Assembly (NCBI RefSeq): GCF_045062745.1
Contig: NZ_JBJGED010000016.1
Location: 1-64,000, forward strand
Length of the DNA: 64,000 nt
Direction: 5' to 3'
Source of the DNA: Paenibacillus_AA sp045062745
Lineage (GTDB): Bacteria > Bacillota > Bacilli > Paenibacillales > NBRC-103111
A program made the translations under genes and the position numbers. How positions within the stretch are numbered: position 1 is the first letter of the stretch; every line of letters starts with the position of its first letter. The notes under the pieces are model-generated. The model ran no database searches. It saw nothing but the letters and a program-made list of their open reading frames with translations, and was not told the DNA's origin. Below, piece after piece: positions 33,857 through 43,758 of the stretch.

Positions 33857-33903
33857 CAAAAAAAAGTTCGAGCAGCCGCACGATGTGCCAACTGCCCGAA
33901 CTT
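33857..33903 (-). terminator. Terminator of the small membrane protein gene
   Basis: The minus strand has AAGTTCGGGCAG pairing with CTGCTCGAACTT, then eight T residues. It lies 25 bases after the stop at 33927 and abuts the promoter of the next gene. Confidence 0.88.
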
Positions 33904-33926
33904 GTCTCGAAATGTAAGCTATGTAA

Positions 33927-34136
33927 CTAGCTTAACCAGTACTTCACCATCAACACGTCCATGAACAGGAATACGATTAGAGCCACGGCGGCAAAGCCGA
34001 TAGCCAATTTATTTTTGATCGGTGCCGTAACGGATCGCACCAACGCGACAGCAATCACAATCGTAAACAAAATCACGAACACATCGAACGTTTGAAACCG
34101 GCTTGCCGTTTTTGCGGCTTCTTCCGCCAATAACAT
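33927..34136 (-). CDS. Small two-helix membrane protein
   Basis: The 69-residue product has two membrane helices (FDVFVILFTIVIAVALVRSV and IGFAAVALIVFLFMDVLMV) joined by the basic loop TAPIKNKLA. AGGAGG precedes the ATG at 34136, and it has its own promoter and terminator. The layout recalls the DUF2759 (YqgW-like) family, but I cannot confirm this. Function is unknown. Confidence 0.75.
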   Translation of the reverse strand: MLLAEEAAKTASRFQTFDVFVILFTIVIAVALVRSVTAPIKNKLAIGFAAVALIVFLFMDVLMVKYWLS

Positions 34137-34182
34137 CGTCTGGGACCTCCTTAGTATAAACAGACAGTATACTCATCTATCT

Positions 34183-34211
34183 ATGTTATCTCGCATCGGG
34201 AACGGTTGCAA
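34183..34211 (-). promoter_or_regulatory. Promoter of the small membrane protein gene
   Basis: On the minus strand TTGCAA (34206-34211) and TAACAT (34183-34188) are 17 bases apart, 47 bases upstream of the start. The 150 bases between here and the GNAT gene show no further gene. Confidence 0.5.
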
Positions 34212-34368
34212 GTCCTTTCTCCATTGTTAACAAGTTTGTCACGTTTATGAGAAGGACGGTTCCGATTAAGCAATTTGAGCCTTCACCCTACATTTCTTTT
34301 CCTTACCCTGCCCGCTTAAGTTGTCCATTCTTTCCAGCATTTATAACTCGAAGCGGCCAAAATTCGTG

Positions 34369-34845
34369 CTATTCGCTTGTGAGCATTACGATAAACGGCG
34401 TTCCTCTCGAGTCGAAGCGGGCGATCTCATGAAAACCTGCCTTCATATAGCATCGAATCGCTCTCAGGTTGAAGGCGGCTACGGTCAGGCGCAGCTTGTC
34501 CGGCTTCCACTCGGTTCGCGCGAATTGCATGCCTAAGGTGAGAAAGTCGATTCCCCTGCCTTGTCCGGTTAATTCCGGGCGCAATCCCAGCCCAATATCC
34601 AGGATCCGTTCCCCTGCATAGAGACCCAGCTCCCGGCCGGCCGGCACCTGGGCATTCCGCCCGTAGCAGAAGAAGCCGATGAGCGCTCCGTCGCTCCCCT
34701 CCACGCCATAGTAAGAGCCGTCCAACAACTCGCTCAGCACCTCCGGGCTGTCATCCGAATCGTAAAAGGCGTAGTCGCCTTCATACTTCCATGTCTGGAT
34801 AGCTAAAGCCTGCTCGAGTCTTAAAGGTTCCAATTTCGTCGAAAT
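34369..34845 (-). CDS. GNAT-family N-acetyltransferase
   Basis: The acetyl-CoA-binding motif A is visible as LDIGLGLRPELTGQGRGIDFL, followed by LRLTVAAFNLRAIRCYMKAGF, both typical of GNAT proteins. The start is uncertain. The open frame could begin with ATG at 34911, but that would place the uvrA terminator inside the gene. After the terminator, GGAGGG lies seven bases before an ATT (34845) that gives STKLEPLRLEQAL, a normal family start, and no ATG, GTG or TTG is better placed. I annotate the ATT with caution. The substrate is unknown. Confidence 0.75.
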   Translation of the reverse strand: MSTKLEPLRLEQALAIQTWKYEGDYAFYDSDDSPEVLSELLDGSYYGVEGSDGALIGFFCYGRNAQVPAGRELGLYAGERILDIGLGLRPELTGQGRGIDFLTLGMQFARTEWKPDKLRLTVAAFNLRAIRCYMKAGFHEIARFDSRGTPFIVMLTSE

Positions 34846-34872
34846 GGGAGCACCCTCCGTTCCACCTGAGGA

Positions 34873-34906
34873 TAAACGAAAGGAGCCTGGCAGAACCCAG
34901 GCTCCT
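34873..34906 (-). terminator. uvrA terminator
   Basis: The minus strand has AGGAGCCTGG and CCAGGCTCCT as a 10-bp stem with a 6-base loop, followed by TTCGTTT. It lies 14 bases after the uvrA stop. Confidence 0.85.
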
Positions 34907-34920
34907 CCCATTACGGGCGG

Positions 34921-37863
34921 TTAGACCGCCGCGTTTTGCTTCTTCTTGCGCTTCTTAGCCGGAGCTTCTTCAGCGGCCGCGGCGGTCTCCGAGGCACCCG
35001 ACACCGCGAGCGCTTCTTCGGTCCGCTTGCGGTCGCGCTCCAGAATCGGCAATAGGTACTTGCCGGTATACGACTCCGGCACCTTCACGACCTCTTCCGG
35101 AGCGCCGGCCGCCACGATCGTGCCGCCGCGCTTACCGCCCTCCGGACCGAGGTCAACAATGTAATCGGCCGTCTTGATGACATCGAGGTTGTGTTCGATG
35201 ACGAGCACCGATTCACCGCTGTCGACGAGACGGTGCAGGACGACCAATAGGCGATCGATGTCATCGATATGCAACCCGGTCGTAGGCTCGTCCAGAATGT
35301 ACAGCGTCTTGCCTGTGCTGCGTCGGTACAGCTCGGCGGCCAGCTTCACCCGCTGGGCCTCGCCGCCCGACAGCGTCGTAGCGGGCTGGCCCAGCGTCAT
35401 GTAGCCGAGGCCTACGTCCAGCAGCGTCTGCAGCTTGCGGTGGATGCGCGGGATGTTCTTGAAGAACTCGCAGCCATCCTCGATCGTCAGCTCCAGCACA
35501 TCCGCAATCGTCTTGCCCTTATATTTGACCTCCAGCGTCTCGCGATTATACCGCTTGCCCTTGCACACCTCGCAAGGCACGTAGACGTCCGGGAGGAAGT
35601 GCATCTCGATCTTGATAATCCCGTCGCCGCTGCAAGCCTCGCACCGGCCGCCCTTCACGTTGAAGCTGAATCGGCCTTTCTTGTAGCCGCGCACCTTCGC
35701 CTCGGTCGTGTTGGCGAACACATCGCGGATGTCGTCGAACAATCCGGTGTACGTGGCCGGGTTCGACCGAGGCGTCCGTCCGATTGGCGACTGGTCGATG
35801 TCGATGACCTTATCGATATGCTCGATCCCTTTGAGCTCCTTGTACTCCCCGGGCCGAACCTTCGCCTTGTTCAGGTCGCGGGCCAGCGTCTTGTACAGAA
35901 TCTCGTTGATCAGCGTGCTCTTGCCCGAACCGGATACACCGGTAACGCATGTGAACACGCCGAGCGGGAACTTGGCGTTCACGCCGCGCAGGTTGTTCTC
36001 CTTCGCTCCGCGCACCTCCAGCCACTTCCCGTTCGGCTTGCGCCGAGGGAGCGAGACGGGGATGAACTTCCGGCCGGACAAGTATTGCCCCGTGAGCGAA
36101 TTCGGGTCCTCCATAATCTCCTGCGGCGTGCCTGCGGAAATAACTCGACCGCCGTGGATCCCGGCTCCCGGCCCGATGTCGATAATATAGTCGGCGGCGA
36201 GCATCGTATCCTCGTCATGCTCAACGACGATGAGCGTGTTGCCCAGATCGCGCATGTGCTCGAGCGTCTGGATGAGGCGGTCGTTATCCCGCTGATGCAA
36301 GCCGATGCTCGGCTCGTCGAGAATATAGAGCACTCCCATCAAGCTCGAGCCGATCTGTGTAGCCAGACGAATTCGCTGAGCTTCGCCGCCGGAGAGGGTG
36401 CCGGCCGATCGGCTGAGCGACAAGTAGTCGAGCCCCACGTTGACGAGGAAGCCGAGACGCGCCTTGACCTCTTTCAGCACCAGGTTGGCGATCGTCTGCT
36501 CCTTTGGTGTCAAGTTCAGGCTGCCGAAGAAATCGGACGCCTCCCCGATCGACAGCTGCGTCACGTAGGAGATGTTCTTGGAGTCGATCGTGACCGCCAG
36601 AATCTCCGGCTTCAGCCGGTGCCCCTTGCAGCTCTGGCAAGGCTTTGCGCTCATGTATTGCTCGATGTACTCGCGAATACCATCGGAGCCTGTCTCCCGG
36701 TATCGGCGCTCCAGATTGTGCACGATGCCCTCGAACGGCACCATGGCTTCTTTGGAATGGCCGAAGTCGTTCTCATAGCGGAACCGGACCCGCTCTCCGC
36801 CGGTCCCATAGAACAGCTTCTTCATCTGCTCCGGGGTGAACGAGGATACCGGCTTGTCTCGAGGAATATGATAATGATCACACACGGCCGCCAGGAACTG
36901 CGGATAATAATTCGATGTACTGCCAGCCCAAGCATCGAACGCGCCATCCTCGATCGTCATCTCGGGATTCGGCACGAGCAAGTCCGGGTCGACGATCATC
37001 TTCACGCCGAGACCGTCACACTCCGGACAAGCCCCGTACGGGCTGTTGAAGGAGAACATGCGGGGTGCCAGCTCGTCGATGCTGAAGCCGCACTCGGGGC
37101 AAGCGAGCTTCTGACTGAACAGCAGCTCCTCCTGCTCCATCACGTCGACGATGACGCGACCCTCGGCCAGCTTGAGCGCCGTCTCCAGCGAGTCGGCCAG
37201 CCGGGCGTGCACGTCGTCCTTCACGATGATCCGGTCGACGACCACCTCGAGCGAATGCTTCTTGTTCTTGTCCAACTCGATCTTTTCGGATAAGTCGCGA
37301 ATCTCGCCGTTCACCCGCACACGGACGAAGCCTTGCTTCTGAATATCGGTCAGCAGCTTCGTATGCTCACCCTTGCGGCCGGAGACGATCGGTGCGAGAA
37401 TCTGCAGCTTCGTCCGCTCGGGGTATTCCATAATCCGGTCCACCATCTGCTCGACGGTCTGCGCCGAAATCTCGATGCCATGCACCGGACAATGTGGGCG
37501 CCCGATCCGGGCGAACAGCAGCCGGAGGTAGTCATAGATCTCGGTCACCGTCCCGACTGTGGAGCGCGGATTCCGGCTCGTCGTCTTCTGGTCGATCGAG
37601 ATGGCGGGCGACAGCCCTTCGATCGAATCGACGTCCGGCTTGTCCATATTGCCGAGGAACTGCCGTGCGTAAGCGGACAACGATTCGACATAGCGCCGCT
37701 GCCCCTCGGCGTATATGGTATCGAACGCAAGCGAAGATTTCCCCGATCCGCTCAGTCCGGTGAGGACGACGAACTTGTCGCGGGGAATCGTCACGTCGAT
37801 GTTCTTCAAATTATGAGCACGCGCTCCTTTGATCACGATTTTGTCGTGTGCCACTGCCATCAT
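34921..37863 (-). CDS. uvrA: Excinuclease ABC subunit A
   Basis: UvrA is the damage-sensing ABC-type ATPase of nucleotide excision repair. The 980-residue protein has both Walker A motifs (GLSGSGKSS and GVSGSGKST), two LSGGEAQR signatures and zinc-finger cysteine pairs (CPECGF and CEACSGDG with CEVCKG). The start at 37863 has AAAGG very close; a GTG nine bases downstream is better spaced and would remove three residues. It follows uvrB by 103 bases in the same direction, and the C-terminus ends in a Lys-rich tail. Confidence 0.97.
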   Translation of the reverse strand: MMAVAHDKIVIKGARAHNLKNIDVTIPRDKFVVLTGLSGSGKSSLAFDTIYAEGQRRYVESLSAYARQFLGNMDKPDVDSIEGLSPAISIDQKTTSRNPRSTVGTVTEIYDYLRLLFARIGRPHCPVHGIEISAQTVEQMVDRIMEYPERTKLQILAPIVSGRKGEHTKLLTDIQKQGFVRVRVNGEIRDLSEKIELDKNKKHSLEVVVDRIIVKDDVHARLADSLETALKLAEGRVIVDVMEQEELLFSQKLACPECGFSIDELAPRMFSFNSPYGACPECDGLGVKMIVDPDLLVPNPEMTIEDGAFDAWAGSTSNYYPQFLAAVCDHYHIPRDKPVSSFTPEQMKKLFYGTGGERVRFRYENDFGHSKEAMVPFEGIVHNLERRYRETGSDGIREYIEQYMSAKPCQSCKGHRLKPEILAVTIDSKNISYVTQLSIGEASDFFGSLNLTPKEQTIANLVLKEVKARLGFLVNVGLDYLSLSRSAGTLSGGEAQRIRLATQIGSSLMGVLYILDEPSIGLHQRDNDRLIQTLEHMRDLGNTLIVVEHDEDTMLAADYIIDIGPGAGIHGGRVISAGTPQEIMEDPNSLTGQYLSGRKFIPVSLPRRKPNGKWLEVRGAKENNLRGVNAKFPLGVFTCVTGVSGSGKSTLINEILYKTLARDLNKAKVRPGEYKELKGIEHIDKVIDIDQSPIGRTPRSNPATYTGLFDDIRDVFANTTEAKVRGYKKGRFSFNVKGGRCEACSGDGIIKIEMHFLPDVYVPCEVCKGKRYNRETLEVKYKGKTIADVLELTIEDGCEFFKNIPRIHRKLQTLLDVGLGYMTLGQPATTLSGGEAQRVKLAAELYRRSTGKTLYILDEPTTGLHIDDIDRLLVVLHRLVDSGESVLVIEHNLDVIKTADYIVDLGPEGGKRGGTIVAAGAPEEVVKVPESYTGKYLLPILERDRKRTEEALAVSGASETAAAAEEAPAKKRKKKQNAAV

Positions 37864-37966
37864 CCTTTCAAGGAAACAACCCTCATTCTATCTATCGTAT
37901 CATGCCCGCGAGAAGGGGGGAACAAGCAGGATTTGGTCCGGTTTGCTCCCCCTTCCAGCCACACGA

Positions 37967-39976
37967 TTAAGTTTGCAACGCCTTCAGCTCCAGCACCGCA
38001 TCCCGCAGCTCAGCCGCCCGCTCGAACTGCAGGCTCTTCGCCGCTTCCTTCATCTCGGCCTCCAGACGCTCGATCAGCGAAGCGCGGTCTTTCTTGGACA
38101 TCTTCTCGTCCTTGAACGAGCCCAAGTAATCCGCCTTCTGCTCCGCGACCTTCGTCGCCTCGATCACATCGCGGACCTTCTTCTGAATCGTCTGCGGCGT
38201 AATGCCGTGCTTCTCATTATACGCTTCCTGAATCTCGCGGCGGCGATCGGTCTCGCGTATCGCCTTCTCCATGGAATCGGTGATCTTGTCGCCGTACATG
38301 ATGACGTGGCCTTGAGCGTTCCGCGCCGCGCGCCCGATCGTCTGGATGAGCGAGCGCTCCGCACGCAGGAATCCTTCCTTGTCGGCGTCCAGGATCGCGA
38401 CAAGCGATACCTCAGGCAAGTCCAAGCCTTCCCGCAGCAGGTTAATCCCGACCAGCACGTGGAATACGCCCAGCCGGAGATCCCGCAGCAGCTGCATCCG
38501 CTCGAGCGTCTTCACGTCCGAGTGCATGTAGCGGACCTTGATGCCGATCTCCTTCAGGTAATCGGTCAAGTCCTCGGCCATCTTTTTCGTGAGAGTCGTG
38601 ACGAGCACCCGCTCATCCTTGCGGATCCGGTCGTTCAGCTCGCCGATCAGATCGTCGATCTGCCCCTTCGTCGGCCGCACCTCGATATGCGGATCCACGA
38701 GGCCGGTAGGCCGGATAATCTGCTCGACCATCACCGGACAATGCTCGAGCTCGTAAGGGCCAGGCGTCGCGGAGACGAAGATCGCCTGATTCACCTTCTG
38801 CTCGAACTCCTCGAACCGCAGCGGGCGGTTATCGAGTGCTGACGGCAGCCGGAAGCCGTGCTCCACGAGCACTTCCTTCCGCGCCCGGTCGCCGTTGTAC
38901 ATGCCGCGAATCTGCGGAAGCGTCACGTGGGATTCGTCGACGATGACGAGCATGTCGTCCGGGAAATAATCGAATAACGTGTACGGTGTAGCGCCCCGTT
39001 CGCGGAATGTCAGCGGCCCCGAGTAGTTCTCGATGCCGGAGCAGAAGCCCATCTCCTGCATCATCTCGATGTCGTACCGGGTCCGCTGCTCCAGCCGCTG
39101 CGCCTCGAGCAGCTTGCCGTTCGCCTTCAGCTCCTCCAGACGCTCCTCGAGCTCACGCTCGATGTCGATGAGCGCCAGCTTCATCCGCTCCTCGTGGGTC
39201 ACGAAGTGAGACGCTGGGAAAATTGCCACGTGGTCGCGTTCCCCCAGAATCTCTCCGGTGAGCACGTTGATCTCGGTGATCCGTTCGATCTCGTCCCCGA
39301 ACAGCTCTACCCGGATTGCCTGTTCCCCGTGCGAAGCCGGGAAAATCTCAATGACGTCCCCGCGTACGCGGAACGTCCCCCGCACGAAGTTCAGATCGTT
39401 GCGCTGATACTGGATGTCGACCAGCATGTGCAGAATCTCATTGCGCGGGCGTTCCATCCCGACCCTCAGCGACAGGACGAGATCCCGGTATTCCTGCGGC
39501 GAACCCAAGCCGTAGATGCACGACACGCTCGCTACGATAATGACGTCCCGCCGCTCGAACAGCGAGCTCGTCGCGGAATGTCGCAGCTTATCGATCTCTT
39601 CGTTGATGCTGGAGTCCTTCTCGATGTACGTGTCGGAGGAAGCGATGTAAGCTTCAGGCTGGTAGTAGTCGTAGTAGCTGACGAAGTAGGAGACGGCATT
39701 GTTGGGGAAAAACTCTTGAAACTCGCTGCACAGCTGTGCGGCGAGCGTCTTGTTGTGGGCTATGACGAGCGTCGGCCGGTTCAGCTTGGCAATCACCTGT
39801 GCCGCCGTGAAAGTCTTGCCCGTCCCGGTCGCCCCCAGCAGCGTCTGATACTTCTGGCCGGCCCTCACGCCTTCCAGCAGCTTCTCGATCGCCTGGGGCT
39901 GGTCGCCCTGAGGCGTATATTCCGATACCAACTCAAACAATTGGGGATTGACGACAATATCGTTGTTCTCTTTCAT
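37967..39976 (-). CDS. uvrB: Excinuclease ABC subunit B
   Basis: UvrB is the helicase-like core of excision repair that takes DNA from UvrA and recruits UvrC. The 669-residue protein has Walker A GATGTGKTFTAAQ, the beta-hairpin segment SYYDYYQPEAYIASSDTYIEKDSSINEEID, the DEAD-like DESH motif in VIVDESHVTLPQ, and a C-terminal UvrC-binding helix pair. The promoter carries an SOS box. uvrB and uvrA form the usual pair. Confidence 0.97.
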   Translation of the reverse strand: MKENNDIVVNPQLFELVSEYTPQGDQPQAIEKLLEGVRAGQKYQTLLGATGTGKTFTAAQVIAKLNRPTLVIAHNKTLAAQLCSEFQEFFPNNAVSYFVSYYDYYQPEAYIASSDTYIEKDSSINEEIDKLRHSATSSLFERRDVIIVASVSCIYGLGSPQEYRDLVLSLRVGMERPRNEILHMLVDIQYQRNDLNFVRGTFRVRGDVIEIFPASHGEQAIRVELFGDEIERITEINVLTGEILGERDHVAIFPASHFVTHEERMKLALIDIERELEERLEELKANGKLLEAQRLEQRTRYDIEMMQEMGFCSGIENYSGPLTFRERGATPYTLFDYFPDDMLVIVDESHVTLPQIRGMYNGDRARKEVLVEHGFRLPSALDNRPLRFEEFEQKVNQAIFVSATPGPYELEHCPVMVEQIIRPTGLVDPHIEVRPTKGQIDDLIGELNDRIRKDERVLVTTLTKKMAEDLTDYLKEIGIKVRYMHSDVKTLERMQLLRDLRLGVFHVLVGINLLREGLDLPEVSLVAILDADKEGFLRAERSLIQTIGRAARNAQGHVIMYGDKITDSMEKAIRETDRRREIQEAYNEKHGITPQTIQKKVRDVIEATKVAEQKADYLGSFKDEKMSKKDRASLIERLEAEMKEAAKSLQFERAAELRDAVLELKALQT

Positions 39977-40024
39977 CCTGGCGTCAACGCTCCTGCTCTA
40001 TATTAGAATTCCTATCCATCATAG

Positions 40025-40072
40025 CGAATGTTTGTTCTCATCTATTATACACCTGTTCCCCTTCGCTTGCAA
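40025..40072 (-). promoter_or_regulatory. uvrB promoter with SOS (LexA) box
   Basis: On the minus strand TTGCAA (40067-40072) and a perfect TATAAT (40044-40049) are 17 bases apart. Over the expected start lies the plus-strand sequence CGAATGTTTGTTCT (40025-40038). It matches 11 of 14 positions of the Bacillus LexA/DinR box (CGAAC-RNRY-GTTYG). Confidence 0.75.
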
Positions 40073-40205
40073 ATCCATCCAATTCATTCCACCTAGACGA
40101 ATCGATTAGGAAGAGGGCGACTAGTCCCAGTCCTCAACGGCAGGCGCTCGCCAGCCCCCTTTCGGGACGTTCACCCTAGAGATGATCGCCCATTGCTGGG
40201 CGCAC

Positions 40206-40237
40206 AACAAAAAAGAGCCTTGCTGCACAAGGCTCTT
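40206..40237 (-). terminator. Terminator of the AraC-type regulator gene
   Basis: The minus strand reads AAGAGCCTTG, a 5-base loop, CAAGGCTCTT, then TTTTTG. It lies about 50 bases after the stop at 40288. The 130 bases between it and the uvrB promoter show no gene. Confidence 0.88.
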
Positions 40238-40287
40238 CTCGGGATGCGGCCGGCAGGACTGAATCTAACGTTTGCACCCACAGCGAT

Positions 40288-41139
40288 TCACGGCGAAGGG
40301 AAGGTATGGATTTTCCGATACTTCGAAGGATTGATTTTATAATACTTCGTGAACATCCGGCTGAAATACAGGCCGTTCTCGTACCCGCACTGCCTGGCAA
40401 TTCGGTCGATGGAATAGTTGGTTTGCACCAGCAGCGATTTGGCCTTTTCCATCCGGATCGAATACAAATACTTAGAGGGCGGCATCGCGTATACGGCCTG
40501 GAACCGGCGGGTGAATTGCACCGGGTGGATCCCTATAAATTCCACGATATCTTTCATTTGAACATCGCGAAAAGCGTGCCGCTCGATCATTTCCTTCGCT
40601 TCTTTCATCAGCGGGTCGTTGACGACGTTGCCGTATTGGGCGAGAGCTTCCGCCTCCATGCAGAACAGCAGCCAGAGATCGTAGACGAAATGGGTCGCCC
40701 ATCTCATCTGCTCGTTCCGACTCATCCGGCTCGCCCAGAGGAGATGCCGAAAATTGTTGAACAGCCGGTCGCGCTCGGAAGGGGTGAATTTATAGGAAAA
40801 CAACCGGCGCAGCTGGTCGATTAAGGGTTCTACTCCGAGAGGGTCCTCCCCGGCATAATAAAATTTGATGTAAAAAAAAGTGAGGGGCGCAAACACTTCG
40901 CGGTGAAAATCCATATACGGCGGACAGAGGATCATATCCCCGGCTGAGGCTTCGCCGGATCGTCCATCGATTTCGTACCTGAAGCGGCCGTCTTGGACGG
41001 CGATCATCATCCAGCATCGCTCCTGCTCCACCTGCTGTACGAAAGCCTGCTTCTCTTCCCAATAGCTGATGCTGATCAAACGAATCGGATGGATAAGCAC
41101 CGACGGATTCTCCCTTTCGTATGCTGAGCTTGCCTCCAT
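40288..41139 (-). CDS. AraC-family transcriptional regulator
   Basis: The C-terminal 100 residues form the double helix-turn-helix of AraC proteins (MKDIVEFIGIHPVQFTRRFQAVYAMPPSKYL and IDRIARQCGYENGLYFSRMFTKYYKINPSKYR). The N-terminal part is a cupin-like sensor with GEASAGDMILCPPY. In Paenibacillus such regulators often control polysaccharide use, which fits the neighbours. The start is uncertain: the ATG at 41139 has GGGG close upstream, and longer starts at 41163 and 41196 are possible; the last overlaps the preceding gene. It is probably the last gene of the accessory operon. Confidence 0.88.
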   Translation of the reverse strand: MEASSAYERENPSVLIHPIRLISISYWEEKQAFVQQVEQERCWMMIAVQDGRFRYEIDGRSGEASAGDMILCPPYMDFHREVFAPLTFFYIKFYYAGEDPLGVEPLIDQLRRLFSYKFTPSERDRLFNNFRHLLWASRMSRNEQMRWATHFVYDLWLLFCMEAEALAQYGNVVNDPLMKEAKEMIERHAFRDVQMKDIVEFIGIHPVQFTRRFQAVYAMPPSKYLYSIRMEKAKSLLVQTNYSIDRIARQCGYENGLYFSRMFTKYYKINPSKYRKIHTFPSP

Positions 41140-41180
41140 CGTACCCCAGTTCGATCCCCCCATCAAGATCGCTATCGCGC

Positions 41181-43709
41181 TTACAGGGTCTTCCAATCGC
41201 CAGCTCCCGTCCCTACCTGCACGGCTATATAATCGGAGGGACCGTCGGCGCTTCTGATGATTTCCCCCAGATGCTGCGCGTTAAACGTGGGGATGCCAGA
41301 GAAAGACCGTCTCGGAACGACTCTCACCGCCATCGTGTCGACGTTCCGATCCAGATTGTAAACGGCTGGGGAAACGCCGGGAGACAACCCGGCATAGGTG
41401 GAACCGGTCCCGCTCCATGAATTGGCCACAACCACGAGCTCGGCCAAAACCTTCCCGCTTCCGCCGACATTGAGATTGACGCACTGCCCGGTGATGCCCG
41501 AGCAGCTGTTGCCGTCGATCATCAGCTTGCCGGCATGGCCGCCTGCAGCCACATCCGCGTACAGCAGTCTCAATCCATTTCGTACGGTATTGCCTCTTAT
41601 CCCAAGCTCGGCAAAAGACTCGGTACGCACCGCGTTCAGCACATCGACGAATTGATTATCGCGAATCACGATGCCCCGACTTCCCGAGCTTCCGCGAAAC
41701 CGGACACCCCCGTAGTTCTTGGTGGCATCCGCTGTATTGAGACAATAGAAGCGATTACCCGCTATGGTGACGTCATGTACGTCGAATGTAGCCCACGCCG
41801 GAGAAAATTGGACCATCTGCCTGGCGTCCGAGCCGGCAATGGCGGACCGTACGTCGTACACCTTGTTGCCGCTTATTTCGAAATTGCGGGGATTTCCCGT
41901 CGGAGAGCCGTAGCTCCTGAGATTGATGATGCTGCTCCCCGTCGTGTTGAAGATTTCATTGTCGCAAATGCCGATATCCCGCAAAGCTTCGCTGCTGAAA
42001 TTGTTATCGTTGATCGCCTCGATCGGAACATTGGCGCAGCCTTCGATTACATTGCCTCGGACAAGGCACTCGCTGCTCATAATAATGCCTTTATTGTGCA
42101 GCAGCCGCTTGCTGGCGTTGTCGTCGAACGGGCCGGCGCCGAATGTCTGGCCGCATGTAATCCGGTTATCGGCGATGATCGAATAATAGCGCCCTTGCAT
42201 CGAGATCCATGGCCCCCCGGTTCGTTCGATCCCGTTACCCGTGAAGCTCACTACTCGTATTCCGTCAGGCAGCATGTCTCCAGGCATGACGGCTGAGGTC
42301 ATAATTTCGTTGCCGGTGATCGAGAATTTTCCGAAATCGCCCCATATCGCGGTCGGGGAATAGCTACCGCTTCGGCGTTTGTAGCCTGCGTTACGGATGA
42401 CATTATCCGTGACGAGGCATTGCTCGCAAGCGCGGACGAAGATGCCGATCACACCAGGCTGGTCGCTCGTATTCCCGTGAACGACGACCCGCTTGTTCCG
42501 TTCGGACTCGGCGATGTCGATGACCGGCATCCGTTCCGTGGCAGCCGTGTAATCCTTCGGCCATTCCCGGATTTGCAGCTGCGCCCGATCCCCCTCGTAT
42601 CGGTCGGAAGTGTAGATGTCGCTCCACCCGTCCCGGCAACTGGTATTTCCCTCGAATAGGAGCGTGCCAAAGCCGGCGCCGCCGAAACCGTTGATCGTAT
42701 TGTTGGCGGAATAATTGTTCCGAATAATCACTTCGTCACATTGGATGAACATGGCTCCGCTCAGGTAAGCATGCTCGAACGAGCACTGTTCGATCATCAC
42801 CCGACGCGTTCTGTACGCGCTTCCGGACGGACACACCTCAAGGATTCCGTTGGTCCTTCTCGGGACCGTCCCTCTGCCGAAAGTATTCCTTGTCGCCGGA
42901 TACGTTTGACCGTCCCGGTTGCCGTCAAAGGCGACGCCGCGAATGCTGAATCGTTCTCCCCCCTGCACGCGGAGAATAGCCACATGATGGTCGTAATCCG
43001 AATCCGTATTGACGATTGATCCGGCGGCGAGCCGAAACCGGCAATCTCCGGAGATGTCCAGCTCTCCCTCCTGCCCGAGATCGGCGATGCTTTCGCGGCT
43101 GAAGGCGTATGTTCCGAAAGCGGTCAGCACCGATAGAGGATACCAGAGAGCGGCTTGCAAGGCGGCCGAATTATCGGCCGCGTAGGCATCGCTAGGCCCT
43201 CGCAATCCGACCGCGGCCAGATCGACGGGTCCGCTTCCGCTCATAACGGCCACATTGTCGTTGGCCAACAGATGATCAATGTAGCCGCTCCCGTTGAGCG
43301 CGTCTCCAGGACCGAGTGTATTGCCTCGAAGCGTGTCGTACTCGCCGCGGGAGACAACCCGGTAAGCAGTTCCTCCACGCGGCTCTTCGTAATAGCCTGT
43401 AGTCTGTACAGTTGTGCCGGCCGGCAGGGAAGCCAGCTTCATGCTTGCGACTGACTTAAATCCCAATGTGGCGGAAGCCTGGCTGCCTAACAAACCGGAA
43501 ACCACATTCCCGGCCCCGCCCCCATTTCCATATGTGGCCGCATTAACCGTAGACTGGTCTTCCAGGAAACGGACCGGTCCTACCATGCCGGCCGCGAGCA
43601 AAGCACTCGAGCCGCCCAGCGTATAGGACAGAAACCTCCGCCGCGACAACCGGTTCCCTCTTGTTTGGTTGTCCCCCTGCCGTTCATCGTTCATCGGGTG
43701 CTCACTCAT
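41181..43709 (-). CDS. Tat-exported right-handed beta-helix protein
   Basis: The N-terminus has a twin-arginine signal (RLSRRRFLSYTLGGSSALLAAG). The mature part holds many short repeats with Asn ladders, such as VVVHGNTSDQPG, FSITGNEIM, IADNRITCG and IVIRDNQFV, the mark of a parallel beta-helix seen in pectate lyases and phage tailspikes. No catalytic residues can be assigned, so lyase, epimerase or binding roles are all possible. The ATG at 43709 (AGGAGG ten bases upstream) is chosen over a nearer ATG at 43718. It follows the binding-protein gene and precedes the AraC gene. Confidence 0.85.
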   Translation of the reverse strand: MSEHPMNDERQGDNQTRGNRLSRRRFLSYTLGGSSALLAAGMVGPVRFLEDQSTVNAATYGNGGGAGNVVSGLLGSQASATLGFKSVASMKLASLPAGTTVQTTGYYEEPRGGTAYRVVSRGEYDTLRGNTLGPGDALNGSGYIDHLLANDNVAVMSGSGPVDLAAVGLRGPSDAYAADNSAALQAALWYPLSVLTAFGTYAFSRESIADLGQEGELDISGDCRFRLAAGSIVNTDSDYDHHVAILRVQGGERFSIRGVAFDGNRDGQTYPATRNTFGRGTVPRRTNGILEVCPSGSAYRTRRVMIEQCSFEHAYLSGAMFIQCDEVIIRNNYSANNTINGFGGAGFGTLLFEGNTSCRDGWSDIYTSDRYEGDRAQLQIREWPKDYTAATERMPVIDIAESERNKRVVVHGNTSDQPGVIGIFVRACEQCLVTDNVIRNAGYKRRSGSYSPTAIWGDFGKFSITGNEIMTSAVMPGDMLPDGIRVVSFTGNGIERTGGPWISMQGRYYSIIADNRITCGQTFGAGPFDDNASKRLLHNKGIIMSSECLVRGNVIEGCANVPIEAINDNNFSSEALRDIGICDNEIFNTTGSSIINLRSYGSPTGNPRNFEISGNKVYDVRSAIAGSDARQMVQFSPAWATFDVHDVTIAGNRFYCLNTADATKNYGGVRFRGSSGSRGIVIRDNQFVDVLNAVRTESFAELGIRGNTVRNGLRLLYADVAAGGHAGKLMIDGNSCSGITGQCVNLNVGGSGKVLAELVVVANSWSGTGSTYAGLSPGVSPAVYNLDRNVDTMAVRVVPRRSFSGIPTFNAQHLGEIIRSADGPSDYIAVQVGTGAGDWKTL

Positions 43710-43758
43710 CCGTTTCATTCCTCCTCCAATCAATGTGGATCGTACTGGACGAAGCGGC

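Noticed and set aside
40073..40205. Possible RNA gene or pseudogene in the gap between the uvrB promoter and the AraC terminator
   Set aside because: It has modest GC-rich hairpins, but I saw no convincing match to a known RNA or protein remnant.
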